A stretch of DNA of 64,000 nucleotides from Paraliobacillus sp. PM-2 (GCF_001368815.1 NZ_CTEI01000002.1:434001-498000); one strand, 5' to 3'. Positions 16,055 through 24,438 are shown, counted from the first letter of the stretch. Notes: generated by a model from the letters alone, not told the origin. Numbers and translations: made by a program.

Positions 16055-16085
16055 AAAAAGCGCCATTACAAGAGTAAAGGCGCTT
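16055..16085 (-). terminator. Terminator after the TVP38 gene
   Basis: AAGCGCC and GGCGCTT form a stem with a 14-base loop, followed on the minus strand by TTTAC, 10 bases past the TVP38 stop. Confidence 0.7.
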
Positions 16086-16094
16086 ATCTCCAAA

Positions 16095-16646
16095 TTAGTT
16101 TAATTGCATTCTTACTTTATTTCTTCTATCAATAAAATAATAAATGAGAACTAAAATGAAGAAGAAACAAATTGTAACATACCAAGGAAACGCAGTGATT
16201 GCTTCACCAAATGCAGTATAAATAACTGCTGGCGCTATTAATCCTAAAATAGAATAATACATATATCCTTTTAGATTATTTGTCATTTCCATTAAATAAA
16301 AAGATAGTAAATGAAAATGGACAAAAGGCATAATCCTTAATACCATCACCTGTGAAACAGAAATCATTCGATCCTGAAATATTTTCTTTTTTAATCTAGC
16401 TATAGACTGACGTAGCTTTGGGAATTTATACACTACTTTATATGTTAAAAGACTCATTAAAGATAAACCAATTAAAGAAAGTATCGCTCCTTCTACAAAA
16501 CCAAATACAACCCCACCAGCAATACAAACAACGATTACGGGAATAAATAGAATTGGTCGAATAATGTGTAGCACTACAAATAATAATGGCGCATACCATC
16601 CAGCATAATCAATAAATGCCTCGATTGATTGGTTGACTTGTTCCAT
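16095..16646 (-). CDS. TVP38/TMEM64-family (DedA superfamily) membrane protein
   Basis: This 183-residue inner-membrane protein has about five hydrophobic segments and the SNARE-associated/VTT domain. The family motif region is FIPVIVVCIAGGVVFGFVEG with the re-entrant helix, and a conserved block follows at ISVSQVMVLRIMPFVHFHLL. DedA/VTT proteins are implicated in lipid (undecaprenyl phosphate or phosphatidylethanolamine) transport and membrane homeostasis. ATG 16646 follows a GAGGAGGG-like site. It is monocistronic. Confidence 0.85.
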   Translation of the reverse strand: MEQVNQSIEAFIDYAGWYAPLLFVVLHIIRPILFIPVIVVCIAGGVVFGFVEGAILSLIGLSLMSLLTYKVVYKFPKLRQSIARLKKKIFQDRMISVSQVMVLRIMPFVHFHLLSFYLMEMTNNLKGYMYYSILGLIAPAVIYTAFGEAITAFPWYVTICFFFILVLIYYFIDRRNKVRMQLN

Positions 16647-17024
16647 GCTTATATCCCTCCTCTGTTATTTGCTTAGACAATATATGCAATAGCATACTCG
16701 TTGTACATGATACATGTTTATATTAGACAGCCCTTTACACATTCTAGGTCTTTCTAATCCACTATAAACTATTCTTTTGTTATCTAAAAGCTTCCTAAAA
16801 AAACATTTTATCGAAATTTCACATGAAATCAAATTAACACACAATATTTTAATATATTAATACTTCATGATAAACAGAAATTCAAAAAAAAGATATATTA
16901 TAAGCTTGCTATGAAACGCGTTTCATCATTTAGAATTCAAAAAGAAGCTTACATATTATTGGCGTTATATCGAATGATCGATAGCGTTACATAAATATGT
17001 AAGTGATTACTGATACCATCCGAC
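16647..17024. other. AT-rich intergenic region with a 16-bp palindrome
   Basis: No gene is visible. At 16911-16926 lies the perfect palindrome ATGAAACGCGTTTCAT, typical in form of an operator for a dimeric repressor; its centre is GC, unlike the CG centre of catabolite (cre) sites. It is about 265 bases upstream of the TVP38 start. The rest is AT-rich and featureless. Confidence 0.45.
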
Positions 17025-17056
17025 AAAAAAAGCCGGGCAAGGAACCCGGCTTTTTT
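17025..17056 (-). terminator. tRNA-Val terminator
   Basis: AAAAAAGCCGGG and CCCGGCTTTTTT form a GC-rich stem with a T-run on the minus strand, 4 bases after the tRNA end. Confidence 0.95.
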
Positions 17057-17060
17057 ACAA

Positions 17061-17132
17061 TGTCTCGTACTGGGATTGAACCAGTGACCCCTTGCCTGTC
17101 AAGCAAGTGCTCTCCCGCTGAGCTAACGAGAC
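17061..17132 (-). tRNA. tRNA-Val (anticodon GAC)
   Basis: The 72-nt cloverleaf folds as acceptor GTCTCGT/ACGAGAC with discriminator A, D arm GCTC...GAGC, anticodon stem CTTGC/GCAAG with loop TTGACAG (anticodon GAC), and T arm ACTGG-TTCAATC-CCAGT. CCA is not encoded. It is a single tRNA with its own promoter and terminator. Confidence 0.95.
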
Positions 17133-17157
17133 ACGCAATTATTTTAGTAGCACTATT

Positions 17158-17186
17158 ATCATAATCATGTATTGAGTGCTTGTCAA
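17158..17186 (-). promoter_or_regulatory. Consensus promoter of tRNA-Val
   Basis: On the minus strand, -35 TTGACA (17186-17181) and -10 TATGAT (17163-17158) are separated by exactly 17 bases, about 25 bases before the mature tRNA. It is a strong sigma-A-type promoter. Confidence 0.85.
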
Positions 17187-17397
17187 TAGTGTCTGTTAAC
17201 AATTTGTCATCTATCTGTTATAAGCGTAGCTAAACTTGTATTATTAACCAAATTTTTCATTAAGAATATATTACCATTCTTATGTTATCCATTGACTGTT
17301 CTACCTTTCTAGTAACCTTCCATTTTTTTGATAATGAAAAGGTATGTTACAACTGATAGCCTTTTAACTAGAGTCATAGACAACAAGGAGGGCTATC

Positions 17398-17988
17398 ATG
17401 AAAAATATTAAAAACATTTTACTAACGATAGGATTATCTTTAACTATTCTTCTAGCACCATCTATTGCAAATGCTGCAACGTACACAGTTAAAAGCGGTG
17501 ATTCTCTATGGAAAATATCAAATCATTATGGTGTTTCCGTTTCTGCATTACAACAAACAAATCATTTAAAAGGAATCACAATCTATCCCGGTCAACTGTT
17601 AACATTACCAACACGTATTTCTAATCAAGAAATGGATTTACTGGCTCGACTGGTTCATGCAGAAGCAAAAGGTGAACCTTATGCTGGAAAAGTTGCTGTC
17701 GCAACCGTTGTATTGAATCGAGTAGATCATTCTGATTTCCCAAATACAATAAAAGAAGTCATTTATCAACGTTCAGCAGGTGGGTATTATGCATTTACAC
17801 CTGTGAAAAATGATGCCATTTATCAACCTGCTGACAGTGATGCTAAACGAGCTGTACAAGAAGCACTTGCATTTCGAGGACAAGGACAAGGATCTATTTA
17901 CTTTTATAATCCAAAAACAGCAAAAAGTGACTGGATATTATCAAGAACAGTAACCATCACGATCGGGAATCATCGCTTTGCAAAATAA
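17398..17988 (+). CDS. LysM plus SleB/CwlJ-type cell wall hydrolase
   Basis: This 196-residue secreted protein has a signal peptide ending APSIANA (about residue 26), one LysM peptidoglycan-binding motif (YTVKSGDSLWKISNHYGVSV, residues 29-72) and a Hydrolase_2 domain (LARLVHAEAKGEPYAGKVAV, NGHR-like C-terminus). The conserved Glu in HAEAKGEP is the presumed lytic-transglycosylase acid. Size and order match B. subtilis YkvT or SleB relatives that act on spore cortex during germination. It starts at ATG 17398 after AAGGAGG and is monocistronic with a terminator. Confidence 0.88.
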   Translation: MKNIKNILLTIGLSLTILLAPSIANAATYTVKSGDSLWKISNHYGVSVSALQQTNHLKGITIYPGQLLTLPTRISNQEMDLLARLVHAEAKGEPYAGKVAVATVVLNRVDHSDFPNTIKEVIYQRSAGGYYAFTPVKNDAIYQPADSDAKRAVQEALAFRGQGQGSIYFYNPKTAKSDWILSRTVTITIGNHRFAK

Positions 17989-17996
17989 TGTATTTA

Positions 17997-18062
17997 GTCC
18001 ATCAAAAGATTATGAACCTATGAAAAGATAGTAGTTCATAAATCTTCTGATGGGCTTTTTTC
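17997..18062 (+). terminator. Terminator after the SleB-like gene
   Basis: Interrupted complementary arms (CCATCA, AAGATT, ATGAAC and GTTCAT, AATCTT, TGATGG) end in GCTTTTTT on the plus strand. Confidence 0.85.
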
Positions 18063-18124
18063 TATTTAAACAATATACGTCATGCTATAATAAATAAAAA
18101 ACAACGTGCTGGGAGGTATTTTAA

Positions 18125-18553
18125 TTGGAAATAATTGAAGTACATAATCAGAAACAATTAAACGATGCTCTTAAAGTAAGAACAAGCGTATTCGTTGATG
18201 AACAAAAAGTACCTGAAGATATAGAAAAAGATCAATTCGATGCTCAAGCAGTACATTTTGTTGGTTATATCAGTAACCAAGCCGTTGCTGCAGGTCGTTG
18301 TCGAATAAATACAACACATGCAAAACTAGAGCGAATCTGTGTCATCGAAGCATTTCGAGGCCAATCATTAGGTAAAGAACTAATTCTTCACATGGAGCAA
18401 TCTCTAATAAAGAAAGGTGTTAAAAAAGTAGCATTAGGTTCTCAAACCCACGCTACATCTTTCTACCTCAAGCTTGGTTATCAAACCGTATCAAGTGTGT
18501 TTATCGATGCAAATATGCCACACGTGATGATGGAAAAAGCGTTATTTTCCTAA
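18125..18553 (+). CDS. GNAT-family N-acetyltransferase
   Basis: This 142-residue GNAT protein of the ElaA/YjcF-like group starts FVDEQKVPEDIEKDQFDAQA. Acetyl-CoA-binding motif A is RICVIEAFRGQSLGKELILH, and motif B is LGSQTHATSFYLKLGYQ. The start is TTG 18125, 8 bases after GGGAGG. The substrate is unknown. It lies 70 bases before the DUF421 gene, perhaps in the same transcript. Confidence 0.88.
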   Translation: MEIIEVHNQKQLNDALKVRTSVFVDEQKVPEDIEKDQFDAQAVHFVGYISNQAVAAGRCRINTTHAKLERICVIEAFRGQSLGKELILHMEQSLIKKGVKKVALGSQTHATSFYLKLGYQTVSSVFIDANMPHVMMEKALFS

Positions 18554-18624
18554 AAGCAAGCGCATAAACGAATTCTCTCTTGTTCATACTAATAGGTAGC
18601 AACATCGACAGGGGGGGGCTTAAT

Positions 18625-19302
18625 ATGCAACTCGTACCATCTATTTTTATTGAGTCATTATTTGGTTTTTTTGGATTATTCATTCTTACAAAAGCACTTG
18701 GAAAAACACAGATTCGTCAACTTACTGCATTTGATTTTATCTCTGCTTTAATTTTAGGAGAACTAGTGGGTAATGCCTTATATGATGATAAAGTCGGAAT
18801 TATTAGTATTGGTTTTGCGATTTTATTATGGGGTGTACTATTGTACTTTACGGAAATAGCAACTCAAAAAATTAAAAAAAGTCGGTCACTATTAGAAGGT
18901 CGACCTTCCATTGTTATCCACAAAGGAAAACTTCAACGAGAGGTTATGGCGAAAAGTAAACTTGATACAAATCAGTTACTTCATCTATTACGATCGAAAG
19001 ATGTTTTTTCTATTCGAGATGTAGATTATGCTATCTTAGAAACAGATGGTACTGTTTCCGTATTAAAAAAGACATACGCTCAAGAGCCTACTCGTTTAGA
19101 TCTTAATTTACCAGCTGAGTCAGTTAAACTATCCATGATGTTAATTAATGATGGTGAAATTATTGAAGATAATCTGAAGGAGATTAATCAGGATCAAGAA
19201 TGGCTTGAAAATGAATTAAAAAAACAAGAGATTTCTTCTTATCAAGAGGTCTTTTATGCAGAATATAAAGAAGGAGAGAACTTATTAGTACAAAAGATGT
19301 AA
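18625..19302 (+). CDS. DUF421/YetF-family membrane protein
   Basis: This 225-residue protein has three N-terminal membrane segments (about residues 5-80) and a cytoplasmic DUF421 domain with the signature LTAFDFISALILGELVGNA and the motif EGRPSIVIHKGKLQ. The B. subtilis relatives YetF/YrbG/YkjA affect spore coat or membrane biology. ATG 18625 follows GGGGGG. The last codons and stop lie inside the 20-bp terminator stem shared with the converging gene. Confidence 0.88.
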   Translation: MQLVPSIFIESLFGFFGLFILTKALGKTQIRQLTAFDFISALILGELVGNALYDDKVGIISIGFAILLWGVLLYFTEIATQKIKKSRSLLEGRPSIVIHKGKLQREVMAKSKLDTNQLLHLLRSKDVFSIRDVDYAILETDGTVSVLKKTYAQEPTRLDLNLPAESVKLSMMLINDGEIIEDNLKEINQDQEWLENELKKQEISSYQEVFYAEYKEGENLLVQKM

Positions 19303-19320
19303 GTTCTCTCCTTCTTTATA
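19264..19320. terminator. Terminator stem shared by two converging genes
   Basis: TATAAAGAAGGAGAGAACTT (19264-19283) pairs perfectly with its complement at 19301-19320, with a 17-base loop. The plus-gene stop (19300-19302) and the minus-gene stop (19316-19318) both lie within it. Confidence 0.85.
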
Positions 19321-19600
19321 TAACTTTATTAAAATATTTTCCAGTACCAGTTAGTTGCGTATACATTTTTTCTGTCGCTTCTGACCTTTCCAAAGAGGAC
19401 AATATAGTATGCAGATTATTTTGTTGATTCCTACTTAGCTCAGCTATATCTGCCTTTTGGCTGTCCATCTCTTTTTGATATGCCATATCTAATTGAACCG
19501 GATATAATTGTTCAATTACATATGGATCACGCTTAGGTAATATATCTCGCATATGATAATTGAAATTTTGATAATGATTTATTGGAAGTACATAACCCAT
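19316..19600 (-). CDS. Hypothetical small protein near spore coat genes
   Basis: This 94-residue soluble protein of unknown function begins MGYVLPINHYQNFNYHMRDI and continues with polar helices (VQLDMAYQKEMDSQKADIAE). It has no signal peptide or membrane segment. A GGGAGG-type site precedes ATG 19600. It lies next to a second small gene, 19659-19832, on the same strand and upstream of the cotZ region. A spore coat or forespore role is possible from context only. Confidence 0.6.
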   Translation of the reverse strand: MGYVLPINHYQNFNYHMRDILPKRDPYVIEQLYPVQLDMAYQKEMDSQKADIAELSRNQQNNLHTILSSLERSEATEKMYTQLTGTGKYFNKVI

Positions 19601-19658
19601 AAGTCATTCCTCCCTTTATTACTTATATACCCAACCTGCAGAACAATTATGCCTAAAT

Positions 19659-19832
19659 TTATTTAAAATATCGCTCCCATGAAGTAATTTCTTTTTCGAA
19701 GGAATGCATTAATTTCTCTGTTTCTTTTATCGTTGGCATAACTTTTTTTTCTGGATAGCGAAAATACTTTTCATTTCTTTCCAAATGCTTTGCTATAACT
19801 GCTACATTATTTAAAAAACGCGATATATTCAT
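19659..19832 (-). CDS. Hypothetical 57-residue basic protein
   Basis: ATG 19832 follows the strong site GGGGGAGG by 6 bases. The product reads MNISRFLNNVAVIAKHLERN and later KKVMPTIKETEKLMHSFEKE, an amphipathic helical protein ending ITSWERYFK. I do not recognise it. It probably shares a transcript with the 94-residue gene 59 bases downstream. Confidence 0.55.
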   Translation of the reverse strand: MNISRFLNNVAVIAKHLERNEKYFRYPEKKVMPTIKETEKLMHSFEKEITSWERYFK

Positions 19833-19912
19833 TTGTTACCTCCCCCTCAAAATCACTAATATAAGCAAAGGGTCGACACATCTATTCTATTTTCAAATTT
19901 GTACTCTCTTAT

Positions 19913-19947
19913 AAAAAAAGAGATAGCCCAAAATTGGTACTATCTCT
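19913..19947 (-). terminator. Terminator after the 80-residue acidic protein gene
   Basis: AGAGATAG and CTATCTCT form the stem, followed by TTTTTTTAT on the minus strand, 7 bases beyond the stop. Confidence 0.8.
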
Positions 19948-19953
19948 AATATA

Positions 19954-20196
19954 TTATAGCCAAGAAAACGGGCGTCGATCTGGCTTTTCTTGCTGTTCAT
20001 CATCTTCTTCCATTTCTTCTACTTCTAACTTTTCTTCTTGTTCGACAGATTCAACCTGTTCATCTGTTGGTCTTCTCACTCCAAAAAATGCATCAAATGG
20101 TCGTGGCCGTTCTGTACGCTGGGTTGGTTCAAAATGTACATTATCTGCTTTAATAATTAAGTCCTTTACATGTATCACTTTTTTTGATTCAGACAT
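19954..20196 (-). CDS. Small acidic-tailed protein divergent from cotZ
   Basis: This 80-residue protein has a conserved-looking basic N-terminal half (KKVIHVKDLIIKADNVHFEP, then RPRPFDAFFGVRR) and a very acidic C-terminus ending DRRPFSWL. I do not recognise a named family. ATG 20196 is in frame 11 bases after AAGGAG; a GTG at 20208 overlaps that site. Lying divergent from cotZ, it may be a coat-associated protein; this is inference. Confidence 0.6.
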   Translation of the reverse strand: MSESKKVIHVKDLIIKADNVHFEPTQRTERPRPFDAFFGVRRPTDEQVESVEQEEKLEVEEMEEDDEQQEKPDRRPFSWL

Positions 20197-20400
20197 AACA
20201 TTTTTCACTCCTTTTCCTTTAAAAACTTAGTCGCTACTAGTCTATGTGACAAGACTTAGTATGTTTGTGATATTCGCCCGTTTATTTAAAATAATGCATT
20301 TTATCTCTATAGAAGATGAATGCCTACACAAACCTTACAACAATACATAAGCTATAAGTGACGAATCAGTCATTAAATTTATCGAAAGGAGTTTATCAAT

Positions 20401-20877
20401 ATGACATGTGGAGGTAAATACGATTCTGGAAATTGTGTATCAGACATTCTTCGTGAAATTGCAGATGCACAGTCTGATTTACTCAATGATTGTGTTACAA
20501 GTTGTGAGCAATCCATTGCAGATTTATTAGGTGACACAAGTCCTTCCAATAATCTCGATACGGTACCTGTTATTTTATACTGTAAAGGCACTTGTAAACC
20601 TTTCAAAGGTTATGGCGTACCAGCAGATGATTTAGGTGACGCATTTGCTAGCTTCTATTTCCGTGTAAAGAGTGTAGATAAGGATAACTGCGCTGTATTA
20701 GAATTACTTCGTGAAGAAGATGATCATGGAAAAGATCATAAAGATCATAATCAAAAAGATCCTCGTTCACCAGTGCAACAAAACACTAGTGACTTAGAAG
20801 TAACAGGTGTATGTATTACTGTTGATTTAGATTGCTTCTGTCATATTACTTGTCTTCCAGCAATTAGCGCATTTTAA
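20401..20877 (+). CDS. cotZ: Spore coat protein CotZ/CotY family
   Basis: This 158-residue Cys-rich protein of the CotY/CotZ family forms disulfide-linked lattices in the outer coat or crust. The N-terminal signature is MTCGGKYDSGNCVSDILREI, and the core has CVTSCEQSIADLLGD and PVILYCKGTCKPFKGYG. At least 11 Cys occur, including the closing CVTVDLDCFCHITC-like cluster. A His/Asp-rich insert (EDDHGKDHKDHNQKD) may bind metal. It starts after AAAGGAG. It converges with cotO, whereas in B. subtilis cotO and cotZ are co-oriented. Confidence 0.92.
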   Translation: MTCGGKYDSGNCVSDILREIADAQSDLLNDCVTSCEQSIADLLGDTSPSNNLDTVPVILYCKGTCKPFKGYGVPADDLGDAFASFYFRVKSVDKDNCAVLELLREEDDHGKDHKDHNQKDPRSPVQQNTSDLEVTGVCITVDLDCFCHITCLPAISAF

Positions 20878-20884
20878 ATGATTT

Positions 20885-20920
20885 AAGGTCTGGTGTTATA
20901 AACACCAGACCTTTTCTTTT
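20885..20920 (+). terminator. cotZ/cotO terminator
   Basis: AAGGTCTGGTGTT pairs perfectly with AACACCAGACCTT, and TTTTCTTTT follows on the plus strand. Confidence 0.9.
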
Positions 20921-20933
20921 CATTTCGTTCATT

Positions 20934-21524
20934 TTAAAATCCTAATAGTCGTATAGATTTAATATCGTCTAGCGAGACTTGATGGTATCTTGGCCGTCTA
21001 AATGTCTCTATATATACAGTTTCTTCACTACGCTTTCTGATAATACCCTTTAGGCGTTCGTCTTTTGTTATAATTTCACATTTTAATTTTGGCATAAACC
21101 CTGGAGATGCAGCTAAATAGTCAACTTGTTCAATAAGTGACATCTCAGTAAAAGGAACCTTTTCTTCAGATCGATTTGTTTCGATTCCTACATTATCATC
21201 ACTTATCTCTTCTTCTACCTGAATATCATTTCCTTCGTTTTGATCCTTTGATTCATTATCCTCTTCATTAAATGCATCAACTGTTTCATTTTTTTCATCC
21301 TCAAAAAACGTATCAAATTCGTCTTCTTCTATAGATGTGTTATTCTTTTTTGCTCCTTTTTTTGACTTTGGACGTTTAATAGGTCTTTCAATATTAGTTG
21401 TAGATCGTTTCGTTTGTTTGGGCGTGTGGTAATCTTCTTGCATGTTAGGAGTTGGCGCTTCTAAATCAGGTTGATCAATATATAACATTGGTCGTCTTTT
21501 AGAATTTCTCTTTTTTCTGGACAC
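20934..21524 (-). CDS. cotO: Spore coat morphogenetic protein CotO
   Basis: This is a 196-residue CotO homologue. It has a basic N-terminus (SRKKRNSKRRPMLYI), a disordered Lys/Glu/Asn-rich middle (about residues 20-120) and a conserved C-terminal domain (EMSLIEQVDYLAASPGFMPK to VSLDDIKSIRLLGF). GTG 21524 is 9 bases after AGGAGG, better than the ATG at 21548, which lies too close to its site. CotO directs late coat assembly with CotH. Its place between cotZ and fabI is the B. subtilis arrangement. Confidence 0.88.
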   Translation of the reverse strand: MSRKKRNSKRRPMLYIDQPDLEAPTPNMQEDYHTPKQTKRSTTNIERPIKRPKSKKGAKKNNTSIEEDEFDTFFEDEKNETVDAFNEEDNESKDQNEGNDIQVEEEISDDNVGIETNRSEEKVPFTEMSLIEQVDYLAASPGFMPKLKCEIITKDERLKGIIRKRSEETVYIETFRRPRYHQVSLDDIKSIRLLGF

Positions 21525-21620
21525 AGTTAGTTTCCTCCTCAAAAACATTCTCCACGTTAATATATGAACGAAAGGATTAAGGTGTGCCCATTAATTAATC
21601 AAGACTCAGTACTCGTATAA

Positions 21621-21657
21621 ATAAAAAAGCTTAGCAGAATAAATCATGCTAAGCTTA
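21621..21657 (-). terminator. fabI terminator
   Basis: AAGCTTAGCA and TGCTAAGCTT form the stem, with TTTTTTAT following on the minus strand. Confidence 0.85.
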
Positions 21658-21666
21658 GTTTGTTTC

Positions 21667-22446
21667 CTATGACAATCCTAAAATATTATATCCAGAATCA
21701 ACATGAATAATCTCACCTGTTACTCCTCGTGACAGGTCACTAAGAAGATAATAAGCTGTATCTCCCACCTCTTCTTGTGTTACAGTACGGCGTAATGGTG
21801 CTTTCTCTTCGATATCTTTCAAAATAGTATTAAAGTCACCTACACCTTTAGCAGATAATGTGCGGATAGGTCCAGCAGAGATTGCATTAACACGTACACC
21901 ATGTTGACCAAGATCATTTGCTAAATACTTCATACTCGCATCAAGACTTGCTTTCGCAACACCCATGACATTGTAATTTTGCACCACTCGCTCGCCACCA
22001 AGATAAGTCAATGTAACAATACCGCCACCTTCTGTCATTAATGGTTGTGCTGCACGTGCAACAGCAACTAATGAGTAGGCACTGATATTGTGTGCAAGTA
22101 AATAGCCATCACGACTTGTATCAACAAACTCACCTTTTAGATCATCTTTTTGTGCAAATGCAATACAGTGCGCTAATCCATGTATTGTTCCAACGTCTTC
22201 TTTTATTTGATCAAATGTTTGTTGCACTGCTTCATCACTAGTTACATCACACTCATAGAATAATGCATCTTGTCCTTCAAGTGTAGCAACTAAATCTTCT
22301 ACTGGTTTTTTAAAGCGGTCATTTGCATAAGTGAAAATTAAACGAGCACCTGCTTGATGCAACGAGCGCGCTATTCCCCATGCAATACTTCTCTTATTTG
22401 CCACACCCATAATTACATATGTACGGCCTTCTAACGAAAAATTCAT
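21667..22446 (-). CDS. fabI: Enoyl-[acyl-carrier-protein] reductase FabI
   Basis: This 259-residue short-chain dehydrogenase catalyses the last NAD(P)H-dependent reduction of fatty-acid elongation. Visible features are the FabI-type cofactor loop VMGVANKRSIAWGIA, the catalytic Tyr-X6-Lys in YNVMGVAKASLD, and the family stretches LTYLGGERVV and GPIRTLSAKGV. Length is normal. ATG 22446 follows AGGAGG. It is monocistronic between terminators and adjacent to cotO as in B. subtilis. Confidence 0.95.
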   Translation of the reverse strand: MNFSLEGRTYVIMGVANKRSIAWGIARSLHQAGARLIFTYANDRFKKPVEDLVATLEGQDALFYECDVTSDEAVQQTFDQIKEDVGTIHGLAHCIAFAQKDDLKGEFVDTSRDGYLLAHNISAYSLVAVARAAQPLMTEGGGIVTLTYLGGERVVQNYNVMGVAKASLDASMKYLANDLGQHGVRVNAISAGPIRTLSAKGVGDFNTILKDIEEKAPLRRTVTQEEVGDTAYYLLSDLSRGVTGEIIHVDSGYNILGLS

Positions 22447-22540
22447 TTATTATCCTCCTAATAGCATTATAGGTTGTTATTAGTATCTGATCTTATTTTA
22501 GCTTAATTTAACTAGAAACTCAATTATTATCAACTGAAAA

Positions 22541-22580
22541 GTAAAAAGACCTACTCTAATTCAAATACGAGTAGATCTTT
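22541..22580 (-). terminator. Terminator after the CPA2 antiporter gene
   Basis: On the minus strand AAAGATCTACTC and GAGTAGGTCTTT form a stem with one mismatch, followed by a T-run, 8 bases beyond the stop. Confidence 0.8.
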
Positions 22581-22587
22581 GAATAAA

Positions 22588-24438
22588 TTAGCTAAATTCT
22601 AACAACCCTTGTAGTTCTTCTACATATTCTGTTGATCCAGTAACAACCAAATTATCACCTAAGCGTAATCGTGTATCACCGTGTGGCACAATTGAGTCAT
22701 CCTCTCTAAAGATACGAACCATAATGACATCACCGGTAAATGGAAATTCTCGAAGCATAATTCCATCATAAACAGAATTATTCATCTGGATTTCATATAA
22801 CGCACTTTCTTGATTAGTCAGAATGTCTACCACATTTGGTGACTCGATCATCGCTTTAAGCAATGTTTTTGTTGATAACAAGAAAGAAAACACCTCAACC
22901 CCATTTTCCTTTAATTGTTTATCAATGTCTGAAATTTCTGCTCTAGCAATGACACGTTCTACACCATTGTGCTTAGCAAAGCATGCGATATCTTTGTTAA
23001 TCTCCTCATTACCAGTTGAAACAACAACAATATCCGAGTCAAATACACCTAACTCCTGTAATTCGTTTATTTGATAGGATTCTAACTCTCTTATGTCAAA
23101 TACAGATCGAGTGATTTTTTCATCAATTTTATCCAAACGGGTATGGTATAAATGAGATTCAAATAATTCTTGGTCTAATTCACGAACAACAGGTAATGTA
23201 GCTTGATTAGAGCCAATAAAAGATACAATTTGTTTTGGAATTGCTTCTTCCTCGTGGATATATAATTTCTTAAAAAATGGAGGTGTAATAATACAAGTTA
23301 ACACCGCAACAAGTATTAATGCACTTTCCATTTGGCTATCAATTACACCAATTCTCTCTCCAATTGCAGCAGCTGCAATAACCAATGATAATGTTGAAGT
23401 TAAAATCATTCCAGCCCCAACAACTGTCCGGGTATCATACCATTTTTTCAAAATGGCTACAGGTATTAGTTTAGAGAGTAACAAAGCAATTAATAGCAAT
23501 GGAATCAACATTAATACCATTGGATCTCCAAATAATGACCAAAGATTAATATCTACACCAATCATTACAAAAAAGATAGGAATAAGAAAGCCATAACCGA
23601 AGCTATCCAATTTTTGTACCAAATCTTGATTCGGCGCTAGTAATGACACAAGTGCTCCTGCAATAAAGGCCCCTAAGATATTCTCAGCTCCAACTGACTC
23701 AGATAGTGCTACCAAAAAGATGATAAGTGTAAATATAGCTCTTGTTCCAATTTGAATGGTCCCTTTTGACATCGCTTCAAGAAATGACTGGTTTTTGAAA
23801 TGTCTTCCAACAAAATATAATACAATACCTACCGCAAACAGAATCAGTAACAGCCACATATTCCCTGATCCATCTCCATAAATCGAGACAAATACTGCTA
23901 GTAAAATCATTGTTACCAAATCGGCAATAACTGCGATTAAAAGAATGGTTTGACCTACTGGACTTTTCATTGCATGTGCTTCTTTTAAGGTTGGTACTAC
24001 AACGCCCAGTGAGATAGTGGAAATGATTAATGTCATTAAAAATACATTATCAATAAATCCAGCCAGTACAAACAAATAAGACATACCGAATGATAGTAGG
24101 ATAATACCACTAAATACTAAAATCGCAATTAAAACTGGATTAGGACCGGTATCATAATCATTGCTACGCTTCTTCTTTTTCCTAGTAAAAAGAGAAAAAT
24201 CAATTTCAAGTCCGCTCAAAAACATTAAAAAGATAAAACCCAATGTAGATAATGTTTCTAACCAATTACTTTCTTCAACTATATTAAAGCCGCTTTGTCC
24301 AATAATTAACCCCACAATAATCTCAGCAACAACAACTGGAATGACATTTAAACGCAATCGATGCATGAGAATTGGTGTAATGAAGGCGGCACTAATAACA
24401 ATAACAAGCGAGCTAACTGACTCAGGATGTGCTTCCAA
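22588..24438 (-). CDS. CPA2 monovalent cation/proton antiporter with RCK domains (YjbQ-like)
   Basis: This protein of about 616 residues has 12 or 13 N-terminal membrane segments of the KefB/CPA2 type (ENILGAFIAGALVSLLAP, IPIFFVMIGVDINLW). A cytoplasmic TrkA-N-like domain follows from about residue 395 (KQIVSFIGSNQATLPVVREL, VVVSTGNEEINKDIACFAK), then a TrkA-C domain (RLRLGDNLVVTGSTEYVEE). Length and neighbourhood match B. subtilis YjbQ. It probably exports K+ under ligand or nucleotide control. TTG 24438 is 9 bases from GGGGAGG and preferred over the TTG at 24447. Confidence 0.88.
   Translation of the reverse strand: MEAHPESVSSLVIVISAAFITPILMHRLRLNVIPVVVAEIIVGLIIGQSGFNIVEESNWLETLSTLGFIFLMFLSGLEIDFSLFTRKKKKRSNDYDTGPNPVLIAILVFSGIILLSFGMSYLFVLAGFIDNVFLMTLIISTISLGVVVPTLKEAHAMKSPVGQTILLIAVIADLVTMILLAVFVSIYGDGSGNMWLLLILFAVGIVLYFVGRHFKNQSFLEAMSKGTIQIGTRAIFTLIIFLVALSESVGAENILGAFIAGALVSLLAPNQDLVQKLDSFGYGFLIPIFFVMIGVDINLWSLFGDPMVLMLIPLLLIALLLSKLIPVAILKKWYDTRTVVGAGMILTSTLSLVIAAAAIGERIGVIDSQMESALILVAVLTCIITPPFFKKLYIHEEEAIPKQIVSFIGSNQATLPVVRELDQELFESHLYHTRLDKIDEKITRSVFDIRELESYQINELQELGVFDSDIVVVSTGNEEINKDIACFAKHNGVERVIARAEISDIDKQLKENGVEVFSFLLSTKTLLKAMIESPNVVDILTNQESALYEIQMNNSVYDGIMLREFPFTGDVIMVRIFREDDSIVPHGDTRLRLGDNLVVTGSTEYVEELQGLLEFS

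Noticed and set aside
16911-16926. Catabolite control (cre) site
   Set aside because: The palindrome is centred on GC and not CG, so it does not fit the CcpA consensus.
16987-17202. 71-codon minus-strand ORF across the tRNA
   Set aside because: It overlaps the tRNA-Val gene and its terminator and reads the tRNA as protein (LVSSAGEHLLDRQGVTGSIP), a well-known artefact.
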